Assembly: GCA_036245805.1 (NCBI GenBank)
Contig: BTRK01000004.1
Coordinates: forward strand, 18,600,001 to 18,664,000
Reading direction: 5' to 3'
DNA: 64,000 nt
From: Pristionchus mayeri
Lineage: Eukaryota; Nematoda; Chromadorea; Rhabditida; Neodiplogasteridae
A model generated the notes under the pieces. The model did no database searches, was not told the origin of the DNA, and was given only the letters and a program-made list of their open reading frames with translations. Below are positions 11,016 to 21,563 of the stretch, piece after piece. Positions within the stretch are counted from its first letter, which is position 1; the number at the start of each line of letters is the position of its first letter. Both the position numbers and the translations under genes were made by a program.

Positions 11016-13004
11016 TACTTTTCGACTTGGGAAGAAATATGAACCTGAAAACTCCGAGTTTTGAGAATTTCTGAAAACTCGATTTCCTCAACTTCGACAT
11101 TTCTCATTTTTATGCATTTATAACATCTCATTTACAAATCACATCGCACTACTGCCCATTAAATCTTGCAGAATGTACCAACAGGAGTCGAAAAATTAAC
11201 ATAGTGGCTGACCTTTTGCGGACAATTCTAATTGCCATTCAGCTGAAAATGCAATGTCGACGGTGTGAAAAATATTCAAATCGATCATTTGACAAATTTT
11301 GAAAGTATTTTGATCTGCGTTGTGCTTCTTTAAACTCTACCAATCTCACTTACTCTAAATCAGTGCTTACATAACAGCTAAAATTGAAAAAAATATCGAA
11401 AATCTGAGCGTTGAAAACCAAAAAAAAATCAAAACTATGAATACTCCTTATAATCAACCCCATACAATGAAATTTTTAAAGAAACACATGAAACAAGCAA
11501 AATATCGACTACTTATGCAAAACTGTACTCTAAATCATATTTTATTAGTTTGATTCCCTCGCGAAATCGTGTTTTTAACCAACAATTAGTCTGGTGCAGT
11601 CACATGGGGCCAGTCATTATTTTAATTTTCTGACTCCTGTTGGTACATTCTGCAAGATTTAATAGGCAGTAGTGCGATGTGATTTGTAAATGAGATGTTA
11701 TAAATGCATAAAAATGGTAAATGTCGAAGTTGAGAAAATCGAGTTTTCAGAAATTCTCAAAACTCGGAGTTTTTCAGGTTCATATTTCTTCCCAAGTGTA
11801 GAATCGTCGAAAAAAGTTGAGAAGTGATCGTAGCTCATGAAGGTTCTTCTGGAAACTGCGTAAAAATGGGCGAAAATAACCACTCCGACTTCTTCTTTTA
11901 TTCGGGAAACCTCTTTTCGACACAGTTTCTTTGGTGAAATTTTTCACTGAGGGTAACTTTTAACGGGGAATCGAATAAGATAATTGTATTTGTACATTCG
12001 CGAAAAGCAATTTCAGGGTGAGAATTTTGATAATTCAACTGGTCATAATTTTTTTCTCAGATGAGCTAGCATTTTACTTCCAACACTGAAAATGCTTATC
12101 TCGTCAAGATCTTTCATAATTACTAGTTATGTATGGGTTTGAATGATGCGTTCAAAAGTTAGAAAACCCGACCTCGACGTTGGGGCGTGCTACAGAAAAC
12201 GATGGGTCAGAGATACGGCTTTCTAAGGTCGATTTTCGGACTCTACGTGAGAAGTTACCCCTAGGAACATCTTAAAATCAACACTTTATTTTTCGCTGTA
12301 CGGCATATAGGTTGAATTGGTCAATTCTCTCAGACTCATATGGACTCATATGGAGCTCCCATCTTTACCCTATAAATATTTTTTTCATGGATGCTGGAAG
12401 ATACATCCTTTCGAGTAATGAGTTGATCTGGAAATGACTACATTGTTGCATTCCTGTGTTGATTTTGCAAAAATTCCGAAAAATAAGAAATTCAAATTTT
12501 CTGAAAGGGAGAAGAAGCAGGCCCCAATATTTTTTATGAGAATATAGCCTCTTCATGGGTGCATACAACGCACGCATGATGGAGCCTGTATGTTTGGTCT
12601 TCCATTCAGAAAAGCATGTACAAGTCACATGCAGCCTGGGTCTGCTCATATATTTGTTATCATGTAATTTGGTTCAAACCCACTCACATTTCAGGTCTAA
12701 CGTATTTTTTGAAAGAACATCAATGGTACTTCTCACTCAGCATTATGAAGTTGTTTCATTAATTTTCCCTTCAAATATCTAGATAAATAAATTTGAATCT
12801 AAATTTTGTGCGTTTTGTGCAATTGGGTGAATCATAATTGCTTGCGTTGGTTGCATGATCGGTTTGATTGAAATATACGTGAGCAAAGTTCAAGCATATC
12901 CCTAAACAACACCACGTTTGTTGGCCATTGAGATTTGATACACGCGAGTTATGATCGTTCAAAATACTTACACAAAAAACCACAAGACTTTTGCAACAGC
13001 CTAA

Positions 13005-13534
13005 TATCAACAGTTTTAGGTAACGTTCTCTGCGGGGCTTGATCTGGAGCTCATCTAGTCCGTGCTGTTTGCAGTACTTGTGAGGGCGAAGAGTCAGCTG
13101 GCGCTTGATAAGACTACGAACAAGATATCGAGTTCGAGATATCGAGAATCTAGGTCATCTTCGTGATGTTTCGAAAACCCTTCTTTCGGTAGCGATCTCG
13201 GTTATTACGGGTGGAAACAGAGACCGATTTGTCTCTGTCCGGATTTGTCCTGCAGTATCAAGCTGTTGGTACATGATAACGGAATCTTATGCAAGCGACT
13301 TGTGAACGCAGAGTCAATCAGCGATGTCAAACTGTCCTTGTACAGGCCCATAATGCGGATTGGATGCTACTCCACATCGCCATTACTATATGACTTGACA
13401 AACTGATTTGAAACTTTGAAAAGTGATAGGCTAATGGCCACTCGCCATGATAATGCAATATAGGTCGCACATATCGATTGGGTTGCGAGGACACAGAAAG
13501 ATGAAATCAGTTCGGGTAATTGTATTGCACCCTG
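13005..13534 (-). pseudogene. Decayed mariner transposase, N-terminal half (outer element)
   Basis: Minus-strand frames include RYRKKGFRNITKMT and ILDISNSIS, then KRQLTLRPHKYCKQHGLDE and RRERYLKLL, matching the family order of linker, second helix-turn-helix (RNPxRSxRKxA...LxIS) and KRQLLTE...KRLxRxKKLL. Stops and shifts interrupt it. The reading resumes at 5790 after the 7.2-kb insertion. The terminus CACCCTG at 13528-13534 is the inverse of the 5054 terminus, and ATTACCCGAACTGAT beside it also matches. Confidence 0.6.
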
Positions 13535-14660
13535 TATTTATTACACCATCACATACGCCAGCTGGAGAGAAAACATTCAAATGAACAGATCATATTCCGA
13601 ATGTCGAACGCAACTGCACATGTTTCACTAAGCGTTTCGAGAATGTTCTTGATAATGGAATGTATTGCATGTCAGCCTCGCATAAAAAGGTAAAGGTAAA
13701 GGCGGAGAACACTGCTAGGCCAGTGTCAACTTGGGCGGATTCAGTCTCGAGTGTCCACCTTCCACCAGAACTATTTACCATCGTGGATGCAAAGAACTAT
13801 GTATCAGAGAATGTCAAAATATTTTTATGTTGTACTTGAGAAGAATAATCAAAAAGAGAGCGGAAAAGAATGAAATGAGGGCCTTGTCTTAATATTTGGT
13901 TTGCGCTGTCAGAGAAATGGGAGACACTTGTGGGAGTTTCTTTCCAATCACAAAGCTGAAATGTAATTATTAACTTTCAATATTTTTCATAATAGCTAAG
14001 CCATTTTCGAGTTCTCGTCAAACACCATAGAGAGTTATGTCAGAGACATCACATACCATCTCGTATTATCATCAAATCGCATATTTCCTATTATCTCTTT
14101 GAGCAATTTTACATGTTAGGTGGAAAATAACAGACACACCGATATTTTATTATGCGCTTGTTCGGCATTCCATGCACCCTCAGCCGAGGACATGTTACGA
14201 TTTCTCGTCTCTCAATAGCTAAAGCTCACTTTCGAAACGGAAGTACATTGAAGATTAATATGAACGGAGCTACAGCGGGCATGAATAGAATGTACTGAAA
14301 TTATCATGTACCTGCAACCATGTCATGTTGTTGATATCTATTTTTTGGCGTGGGTAAAAGTAGAAGGAAGACAATCAAAATGTCCATGTCATGTTCTACT
14401 GCTCACCCAAAGCATCGATAATTCGAGAAAGGCTGATGTGTATTGTAGTCGTTTGACTAGCAGGCATGTAACGGCGGAGAAGATGAAGAACATGGGAAGG
14501 CATGCTTGCAGGGTGAGCACCTGATTGTAGATTGCATCATGGAGTTCGTAATTCAGAGATTCATTTCTTCATTCCCGGCACTATCCAGACTGATACTCAG
14601 GTGACAATAAAGAGGCCGTGATATCGTTCTCAAAAATGGAGTTTGGTGCTCGATATATAC
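13535..14660. other. No gene seen
   Basis: Mixed sequence with stops in all frames. Frames of 63 and 72 codons (13590-13781 minus, 14306-14524 plus) show no motif, signal peptide or splice context. Nothing supported. Confidence 0.5.
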
Positions 14661-15482
14661 AATATATCACGCCATTCACGAGAGAATCGAGCTAAAATTG
14701 CCATTCCTGGGAATGGAGCTGAAATCGTGAAATGAGTTCGAACCGGTTTCGGGCACCCTGAGGCATGTCTGAGTGACCCTCGAAATCTTTTTGTGCATGC
14801 TTCATTTTGGAGCTCTCTACGTGTGGTCGGATATCGGCATCACCCACTTTGAGAACAGTTTTCTTGGATACGGTGCAAGATAGAGCAAAATTGACCTCTG
14901 AGTGACCCCCACTATTTTTTTGAGCTCTATCGATCTGTACAAACCAATTTCTCTAAAATCAATTTTTAAGAGTGGTACGCTCCGAAAAGAGCGGTGTGAA
15001 ATTAATTCGCTTGTGGAAAATAAAGTTCAAACGATCCAGACGAAGTTAAAAGGGCGAAACTCTCACCACCATACCCGCATTTTTTTCACAAACCACTTAT
15101 TGGAAAGCTCTCGCTGAGCTGCATCAACTGTGGAAATTTCAGCTGCTGCTTTACCTACATGTTTGAGAAAATTGACCTACAGTGTACCACTCTTAAAAAT
15201 TGATTTTAGAGAAATTGGTTTGTACAGATCGATAGAGCTCAAGAAAATAGTGGGGGTCACTCAGAGGTCAATTTTGCTCTATCTTGCACCGTATCCAAGA
15301 AAACTGCTCTAAAAGTGGGTGATGCCGATATCCGACCCCACGTAGAGAGCTCCAAAATGAAGCATGCACAAAAAGATTTCGGGGGTCACTCGGACATGCC
15401 TCAGGGTGCCCGAAACCGGTTAGATCTCATTTCGCTATTCCCACGCTCAGCTCGATTCTCTCATGAGAGGCGTGATATTGTG
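14661..15482. repeat. Palindromic foldback element, about 0.82 kb
   Basis: The left arm begins TATATCACGCCATTCACGAG and the right arm ends with a near inverse (CTCATGAGAGGCGTGATAT). The mirrored core includes CGGTTTCGGGCACCCTGAGG with its inverse, and GGTCAATTTTGCTCTATCTT with its inverse. The centre is near 15075. Half of this element occurs again at 48527-48775. No coding capacity. Confidence 0.7.
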
Positions 15483-16086
15483 AAATTTTAACACGTTACC
15501 TTCATTCTATAATATCAATTATAATTCCAACATATATCATGGTCTCCACATTTTTGACAAACGATTGACCTCCCTTTTGACTAGACAGTGTGAATGCGGA
15601 GAAAGTGTTACCGTTTCTCGTTTCATGCTTACCTTGAGCATCGTTCTGTGCATCTCTACTGATCTTGTGCTGCTCACACTCTCGATTGACTCCAATTTAT
15701 TAATCATCTAAGTGTATGTTTATGTTTGAAAATCGTTGTTGTATCTAACCTTTCTTCGAACGAACAGGATTAACAAAGTTAAAGGGATAATGGGAAGTAG
15801 AATGGAAGCTTCCACGGCAAGTGCTAGTGGACGACGCAGACTGAGATCGACATGCCCTTAAGGTGTTATTTCTTCTAAATTATTTCATAATCTATGATGT
15901 AGTAATTATGCAAATAGTTATAATGTACAGTCACGAACAGTGTATCATTGCATCCGGTGTAATCACTTCGCAATATCTTAGCTTTTCAAACTGTCTCAAT
16001 ATGAATTTCAGTCAGATGAATTTGGTAAAAAGCAAAACATCTTTCGAATAGTGAAATATCAAACAACGTTTTTTCCCATAACCACT
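15483..16086. other. No gene seen
   Basis: AT-rich. This is where transmembrane segments 5-7 of the adjacent Srd-like receptor would be expected, but no hydrophobic open frame with splice signals was found. Confidence 0.4.
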
Positions 16087-16971
16087 TCAGAAAAAAGGCA
16101 CAATAGTGTTTAAAAAAAACTTTGAACTGTGAATAATAGTTGCTGAACCTTCGATAGTATATTCCTCGAATTGATCATGATATGGATGTAGCAATTTAAA
16201 CGCAGTCCTCACTTCATCCAATGGGTCTTTTGTCAACACGGTAAAAATCTGTTGAAAGTTATTTGAAAATCGATATCAGAAATTGTTCTCTGGGTTTTCA
16301 TTCACCGTTGTCGGAATTAGCGGAAGATAAACCAGTGTGCATAATACGATCGTTGCTTTTGTACTCGGTGCCTTTCTGCAACATGAAATATTACGTATGA
16401 TTATCACGCTTGTCTCAATTTCGCCGCGCTCGACTGACTTCTCAATGACGTACAGTCGAAAGCAGAAATTGGTAGCATTGAGAATCATAGAATGATTCAG
16501 AGTTTGCAGAAGAATTGCTCAAATGGAATAAATTTTCAAAATAATATTTCTGGATGGATGTGCATTGCAAGTAAATAACGCGTTCGAATAAAATCTGTTC
16601 ACCATGTAACTTGTGACAAAAACCGCTGGAGATTACGATACAAGGGCCGAGAAAGACGCTGATGGTGACGTCAGGCAATGGAATCCATCTGCACTGTCTC
16701 TTTATTACTACCAACAATTTATTTACCGTTCTATGGTTAGGATACTGCTCAAACAGCCCAGCAAGTCGAATATCGCGCAATTAGCAAGGAGAATGCGGTA
16801 GGAGCTGAATTGACGCTTGCATTAATTTCCTACCCCTGAATTAGCGAACCCCCATGACTTCGGAGCCCGGTATTTTAATGCGATGAGTATTGTCGTATTT
16901 CCGATTACTCCGATTGTACCAGGGAAGGCATAGGCCCAGATAAATAGCATGTCGATCGTTGTGAGATACAT
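16087..16971 (-). pseudogene. Srd-like chemoreceptor GPCR, truncated after TM4
   Basis: Five exons on the minus strand join in phase: 16859-16971, 16727-16804, 16603-16688, 16306-16517 and 16087-16248, giving 216 residues. The start is MYLTTIDMLFIWAY with TM1 (GTIGVIGNTTILIALKY). TM2 is SYRILLANCAIFDLLGCLSS. Then come RWIPLPDV and GPC (Srd proteins usually have YGPC here), TNFCFRLYVI (family: SFxYRxYVL) and TM4 (TIVLCTLVYLPLIPTT). The second extracellular loop (IFTVLTKDPLDEVRTAF) ends in a stop and no TM5-7 follows. Exon 4 uses a TTTGAG acceptor. It was either cut short or its last exons are too degraded to see. Family assignment is by recalled consensus. Confidence 0.6.
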
Positions 16972-18294
16972 CGTATTAGATCGGTTATTCTGCAGGGTTC
17001 TTGGATGCAATTTAAATAAACATTTATAACAAAAAAATCAATTGTATATATCGGTGATAAGATATCCCTGAAATAGCTATTTAAAACTTGCGACGGTGAT
17101 ATAATCTCGGAATTAAGAGATTACAGCGCCTTCAGATTTTATACAAGTGACATTTGTAGTAGAGGCAATACCAGCGCTTTTACAGGAATAACTTAGAATA
17201 CTAAAATCGGATTCAGAAAGATGCAGTAACACGAGAAAGTGTGTGCGCACTCATTTTTCTTAAGTAAAACGAGGTGACATATCTATTTGAAAATTAACTC
17301 GGATATACATTCATAGGAAAAACGGTCCACGTGGTGCGACCTCTTTTGTAACATTCTTCGCTGTGTAGTGATGTCCCAATTGTAGCCATTAAAAAAAATA
17401 TTCCATAGAGATATTTGCTCAGCCTGCCAAAATTTATGGGTGTTACTTTTGGACTACAGAGATAAAATAATTAAAATAGCTGCGAAATCACACATGGGTG
17501 TTGAAGAAGGAGAAAATAACTACCTCCGTACCAGACAATTCAAAAAATTTAGTACCAAGCACTCAGTATTTCATTCCTCCTCGCATTTTTTTGTTTGTGT
17601 TTTAGCCGTTCGCTAGTTATGAGAAGCGATGCCAGACTTTGGTGTATCAGAAGGAACAAGGTGAAATATACATCGCTATTCTTATTTCGAACTCCGAGTG
17701 AACAAGTACTCTGATGTAATTCTCAGGCAAAAATGCATTTGTTCGGAATATTGATAAAAATGGTCACTGTTGATATAAAATTTCATGATCGCTGAAGGTA
17801 TGACATTCTTACGTCATTATGTAATGAGAACTAGACTCAGATGTCGTAAAAATACTAAGAATATTGGATCGCGTGTTTTATTGTAGGTTAATTTCGTCAA
17901 TGAACCTAATCAAACGACAGTTTATAGGCCCTCGCCTACAGTCTCTCGGTCGATGTTCAAATGAATTTTCGAATAAACACATACAAATAATAAAATTAAA
18001 CATTTTAAGAATATCCATACTCTATCATGCGATTTATCTCTTGAATACTTCAAACCATAAGGCTCTGGAGAAATGTTGAACTAAGTAAAACTAGTTTATG
18101 TTATAATTTCGGTGAATACAATTCAGATCTGGATAATTTCACGATATGAGAATTTGTTCCGTGAATGGTATCGAACATTCGTTGCAGTAATTTCTGTAAT
18201 TAAAAAATAATTATCAACCCTTCTGTAGAAAATAAAACTACATTGGTAATTTGAGGATGTTTGATTAGGAATATAATTGATTTCACAGTGGTCT

Positions 18295-19772
18295 TTAACG
18301 AGAGAAGAATCTGAAGAGTATCTTTTTCGTGGTTTCAGCAACTCCGCTCACGATTATCGTCGGTCTAATAATGGCAAGTAGCCATGGAGGCCAATTCGAA
18401 GTATCTATGACCATCAATCCGAGCAAAGAGAGCAGTGGCAAGCAGTAGAAAATCAAGACATATATGATCTTTAACACATTTTTTAAGAAGAAAATAAAAC
18501 GAATGAACCTGAATAAAGAACACTTTAGCAATTCGATCCTGGACTACATAGGATCGTGAGGATGTTGAGAGCTTGCGTGTCGTCTGCTTACTCGTGAATT
18601 GTTGTATTTTTCTTTTGTATTTTCAAAGTACCTCCCTCCGCTTGATTACAATTCGTGCGTAAATCATCATTACCGCTATGGGAGGAAGAATGAGAATCAC
18701 CGAAACGACTATTATGTAGACTTCTGAACATAGGTTGCGATTTTTTTGAATGTGAATTAACAAGTTTGCAAGTTGACACACCGTAACAGAAACCCACAGG
18801 GTTACCAGGGTGGCCGAATATCACTACTCTGCCGCCCCTCATTTCAAGAAGCGTCTTTATTTCAGGAGTCTGTAATTCTTCAATTGGAAATGTCTGCACA
18901 TAGACATGTCATAATCTACTGTAATCGTTTAATACACCGGAAAATATTGACAAAGTAATAAATTTTCGAATATGTTCTCACATTATATATCTCGGAGATG
19001 AAATCAGGCTCATCACTCAACAATCCGAATGCAATTACGTTCGCACTGAGTATTACAGCAGATGCCACGAATAGAATGCGTCGAGCTCTAGGAGATACGT
19101 CGTTTCTTACTATCGGGATCACGTGCTCCAACGACAGCATACCGTAGCCCAACGTAAAAGCGCGAATCGGACACAGATACGACACTGTCATAGACACGAA
19201 ATGTCAGGTATTGAAAGCATGGAACGGTTGATACGAGTGCAAATGATGAAAGAACCTAAAAAATAAAGTATTCCTGTCAAGTAATAACCTTATTTTTGAT
19301 TTTTTTTTCAGTTGCTTACATGCTTATCTTTGATTGGTATTATCTAAAAATTTTTTTACAAGTAAAGTGGTAATTAAACGTCGCGCACCATCACAAGCCA
19401 AGGCCGGATGTTTGGAATCAACTTGCATATGAGACCGTCACAGTAGAACCTGAATTGACCAGTTCACAATTATTATGCAGTTTGTATACCCAGGCCAAGG
19501 ATACAGTGGGTACATTTTCACGATGTAACATACTGTCCAGCCAAATAAAATCATTCCAAGAATATAATTCGTTAGATGCAAATAGTAATACTTATGATGT
19601 ATTCTTATTATGATAGGTTGATCACTCAGTCCATTGTTAATTGTCGTTAACCTGATCAATGAAGAACCCCCTTCTGACTCCCTCCGTCATCATCGTTCGT
19701 CGAGACCGTAAAATCATGAAAATCGTGGGGTGCAAGAAGAGAAGAACGAGCGCCTCGAGGATCCATTGTAGC
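18295..19772 (-). CDS. Sri-like chemoreceptor GPCR (5' end missing)
   Basis: Seven minus-strand exons: 19652-19772, 19450-19590, 19196-19255, 18982-19125, 18806-18893, 18632-18723 and 18295-18508. TM1 contains LFLHPTIFMILRSRRTMM; TM2 is NYILGMILFGWTVCYIV then YPLYPWPGY; exon 3 ends CFQYLTFR and joins HVIPIVRND, giving the RH motif usual in Srh/Sri receptors. TM4 is ILFVASAVILSANVIAFGLL; the loop has LQTPEIKTLLEMRGG; TM5 is VSVILILPPIAVMMIYARI; TM6-7 lie in the last exon, which ends at a stop. The first coding exon was not found, and the exon 6/7 junction is out of phase, so the gene may be damaged or my last acceptor wrong. Two acceptors are AAG or GAG instead of CAG. Confidence 0.6.
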
Positions 19773-20814
19773 CTGCGGGTTTTGTAAATGATATTTTTTG
19801 CGTCGTTCCATTTTAGAAAAATCTCAACACCAAATGTTTAAAAAATTCGGCGTGTTCAGCGAAAAACGATTCATTGAAAAATGCCCACTTGAACACGCAA
19901 TCCATAACTACAAAGTCGACATCCCATCCGAATCGAAGCGAGTCGTTCATTTTACCGTATCCTGTGGAAAAACTCAGTAACTGTGAATTATAATATATAA
20001 GTACTCATTAACGACATTCCAAGAAAATCCGAAACAAAAATGATAAGGACAGCAGACATTATCAGAAAGGAGGTACACATTAGTGACTGAACAGCATACA
20101 ATGAGAAAAATAATTATACCGCGCACGGAATTCGCACCGAGATGTGTATTGCTCAGGCTGTCTCACGGAGTCACAATAAACTGTGTTCAAAATTCCTAGA
20201 AAGCCTGCGAACTCCGATGGGTACTACGGAGGCGGAGCTTGATCCCGATCAGTTTTTATTTTATTAAAGTTAAGACTTTACTCATTAATCTTTTGACGAT
20301 TGGTGGCATGCGACAAAATAAGCGGAATGATCGACACCACACCGAACACCGAGCGGAATCTAATCCTGATTTGCAAATAATAATGAGTTGTGATCGTTTT
20401 TCAGCGAATAATTACACCGCCCGGAAGTTGCAGCAATAGGTGTTGCTGCGAGAGCCACAATAAAGTGAGCGTTGGATTGTGCATTAGCAAAGGAATAGGA
20501 TACGTTTAGCAGAGTGGATCAGCCGACCTTCCCAAGCATTCAATTTATTTTAGAGAAGCCTTTCGGATTTTGGAGCGGGAGGATACAAATATATTCTCTC
20601 GGACGGGTGCTTTGACTCTTGATTAAAGAATGATATCAATCGTGCATCAAAATATGTGCCGACAATTATCCTATTATCGAATAGCACTATACATTCTACT
20701 ATGATTTAGCCACGCATGAGTTGGTCTATGCGTTTGCATTACTTTTTAAAGATACTTCATGAATTTATACTTAATATTTTATCTCCTGGAATCAAAACAC
20801 AGCTGTTGTTCACG
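19773..20814. other. Upstream region of the Sri-like gene, no further exon found
   Basis: The missing first exon of the receptor should lie here. Short frames (19798-19980, 20239-20439) have no signal or membrane segment in the right phase. No repeat was recognised. Confidence 0.4.
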
Positions 20815-21276
20815 TATCGTACATGTCGGCGAAATCAGAACGGCCACCGAGAGGCACCGAGAAATTTTCGATTCCTGGCTCTCTGCGAATACGCAATTTT
20901 AAAAGTCGTGGTTGTGCTCATATTTTTTATCATCGTCGATTTGCCGGAATCGACCCGGACATGCCCGGTCAATTATGGCTAGAAATCGATTAATCGAAAG
21001 CGAACAATTATGGTGCGATTACGGTATTTTGGAAAGCTCACCAATGTCGGTGAGCTTTCCAAAATACCGTAATCGCACCAAAATGTAGTGTATTTGATTT
21101 ATCGATTTCTAGCCATAATTAACCGAACATGTCCGGGTCGATTCCGGCAAATCGACCATGATAAAAAATATGAACACAACCACGACTTTTAAAATTGAGT
21201 ATTCACAGAGAGCCAGAAATCGAAAATTTCTCGGTGTCTGTCGGTGGCCGTTCTGATTTCGCCGATATATACGATA
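20815..21276. repeat. Near-perfect hairpin element, about 460 bp
   Basis: The centre is GGAAAGCTCACC-AATGTC-GGTGAGCTTTCC (about 21031-21060). Arms of about 220 bp match almost base for base: GGCGAAATCAGAACGGCCACC (less its last base) near 20827 recurs inverted near 21245, and TTTGCCGGAATCGACCCGG near 20940 recurs inverted near 21135. Apparent frames in it are mirror images of each other and not genes. It lies just 3' of the P450 gene. Confidence 0.8.
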
Positions 21277-21563
21277 TTTGTGATACCATTGACATCGACA
21301 TATCGTATTTAGACGGTGCAAAAAATAGCAAACCCGTCGCTTAGCTCATTTTTTTCTCGTTTAGAGTCAACGAATGATAAACGAAGAAAGAACAAATAAT
21401 GAACTGTATGAATCGCTTTCTAGGATACAATTCTAAGAAACATCAGTACCAAGAATTATTCACTACGCGCGCCACGATATATTTATCATACAACACATTG
21501 AACTCATACTCTTTCCAGACGGAAGTTCTGCGGTCTGGGAAAATGAATGTTAGCGTAGATTTG

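Larger units (their letters stand above)
9530..12146. repeat. Long palindrome carrying an inserted mariner
   Basis: The left arm (about 9530-9862) continues after the mariner (from 11016) to a centre near 11400; the right arm runs to about 12146. Example: GCAGTAGTGCGATGTGATT near 11667 is inverted near 11138. The right arm supplies the empty site: its inverse reads GATTCTACACTTGGG where the left arm has GATTCTA, the element, then TACTTTTCGACTTGGG. Beyond the right arm, modules shared with the 7482-9398 copy continue to about 12340. Confidence 0.65.
5791..13004. mobile_element. Second mariner-type element, swollen by nested insertions
   Basis: The left terminus begins TTAGGTTGTTGCAAAAGTC at 5791 and the right terminus is its near-perfect inverse ending CAGCCTAA at 13004. 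TA lies at 5789-5790 and 13005-13006. These termini resemble mariner ends of the TTAGGTTGGTGCAAAAGT type (established knowledge). The 7.2-kb interior is mostly later insertions: palindromes at about 6516-7190, 7482-9398 and 9530-12146, and a third mariner at 9864-11015. About 300 bp at the left and 650 bp at the right look like its own sequence. No intact transposase was seen. Confidence 0.6.

Noticed and set aside
20716..21321. Two similar 70-88 codon frames on opposite strands
   Set aside because: Mirror frames created by the hairpin arms.
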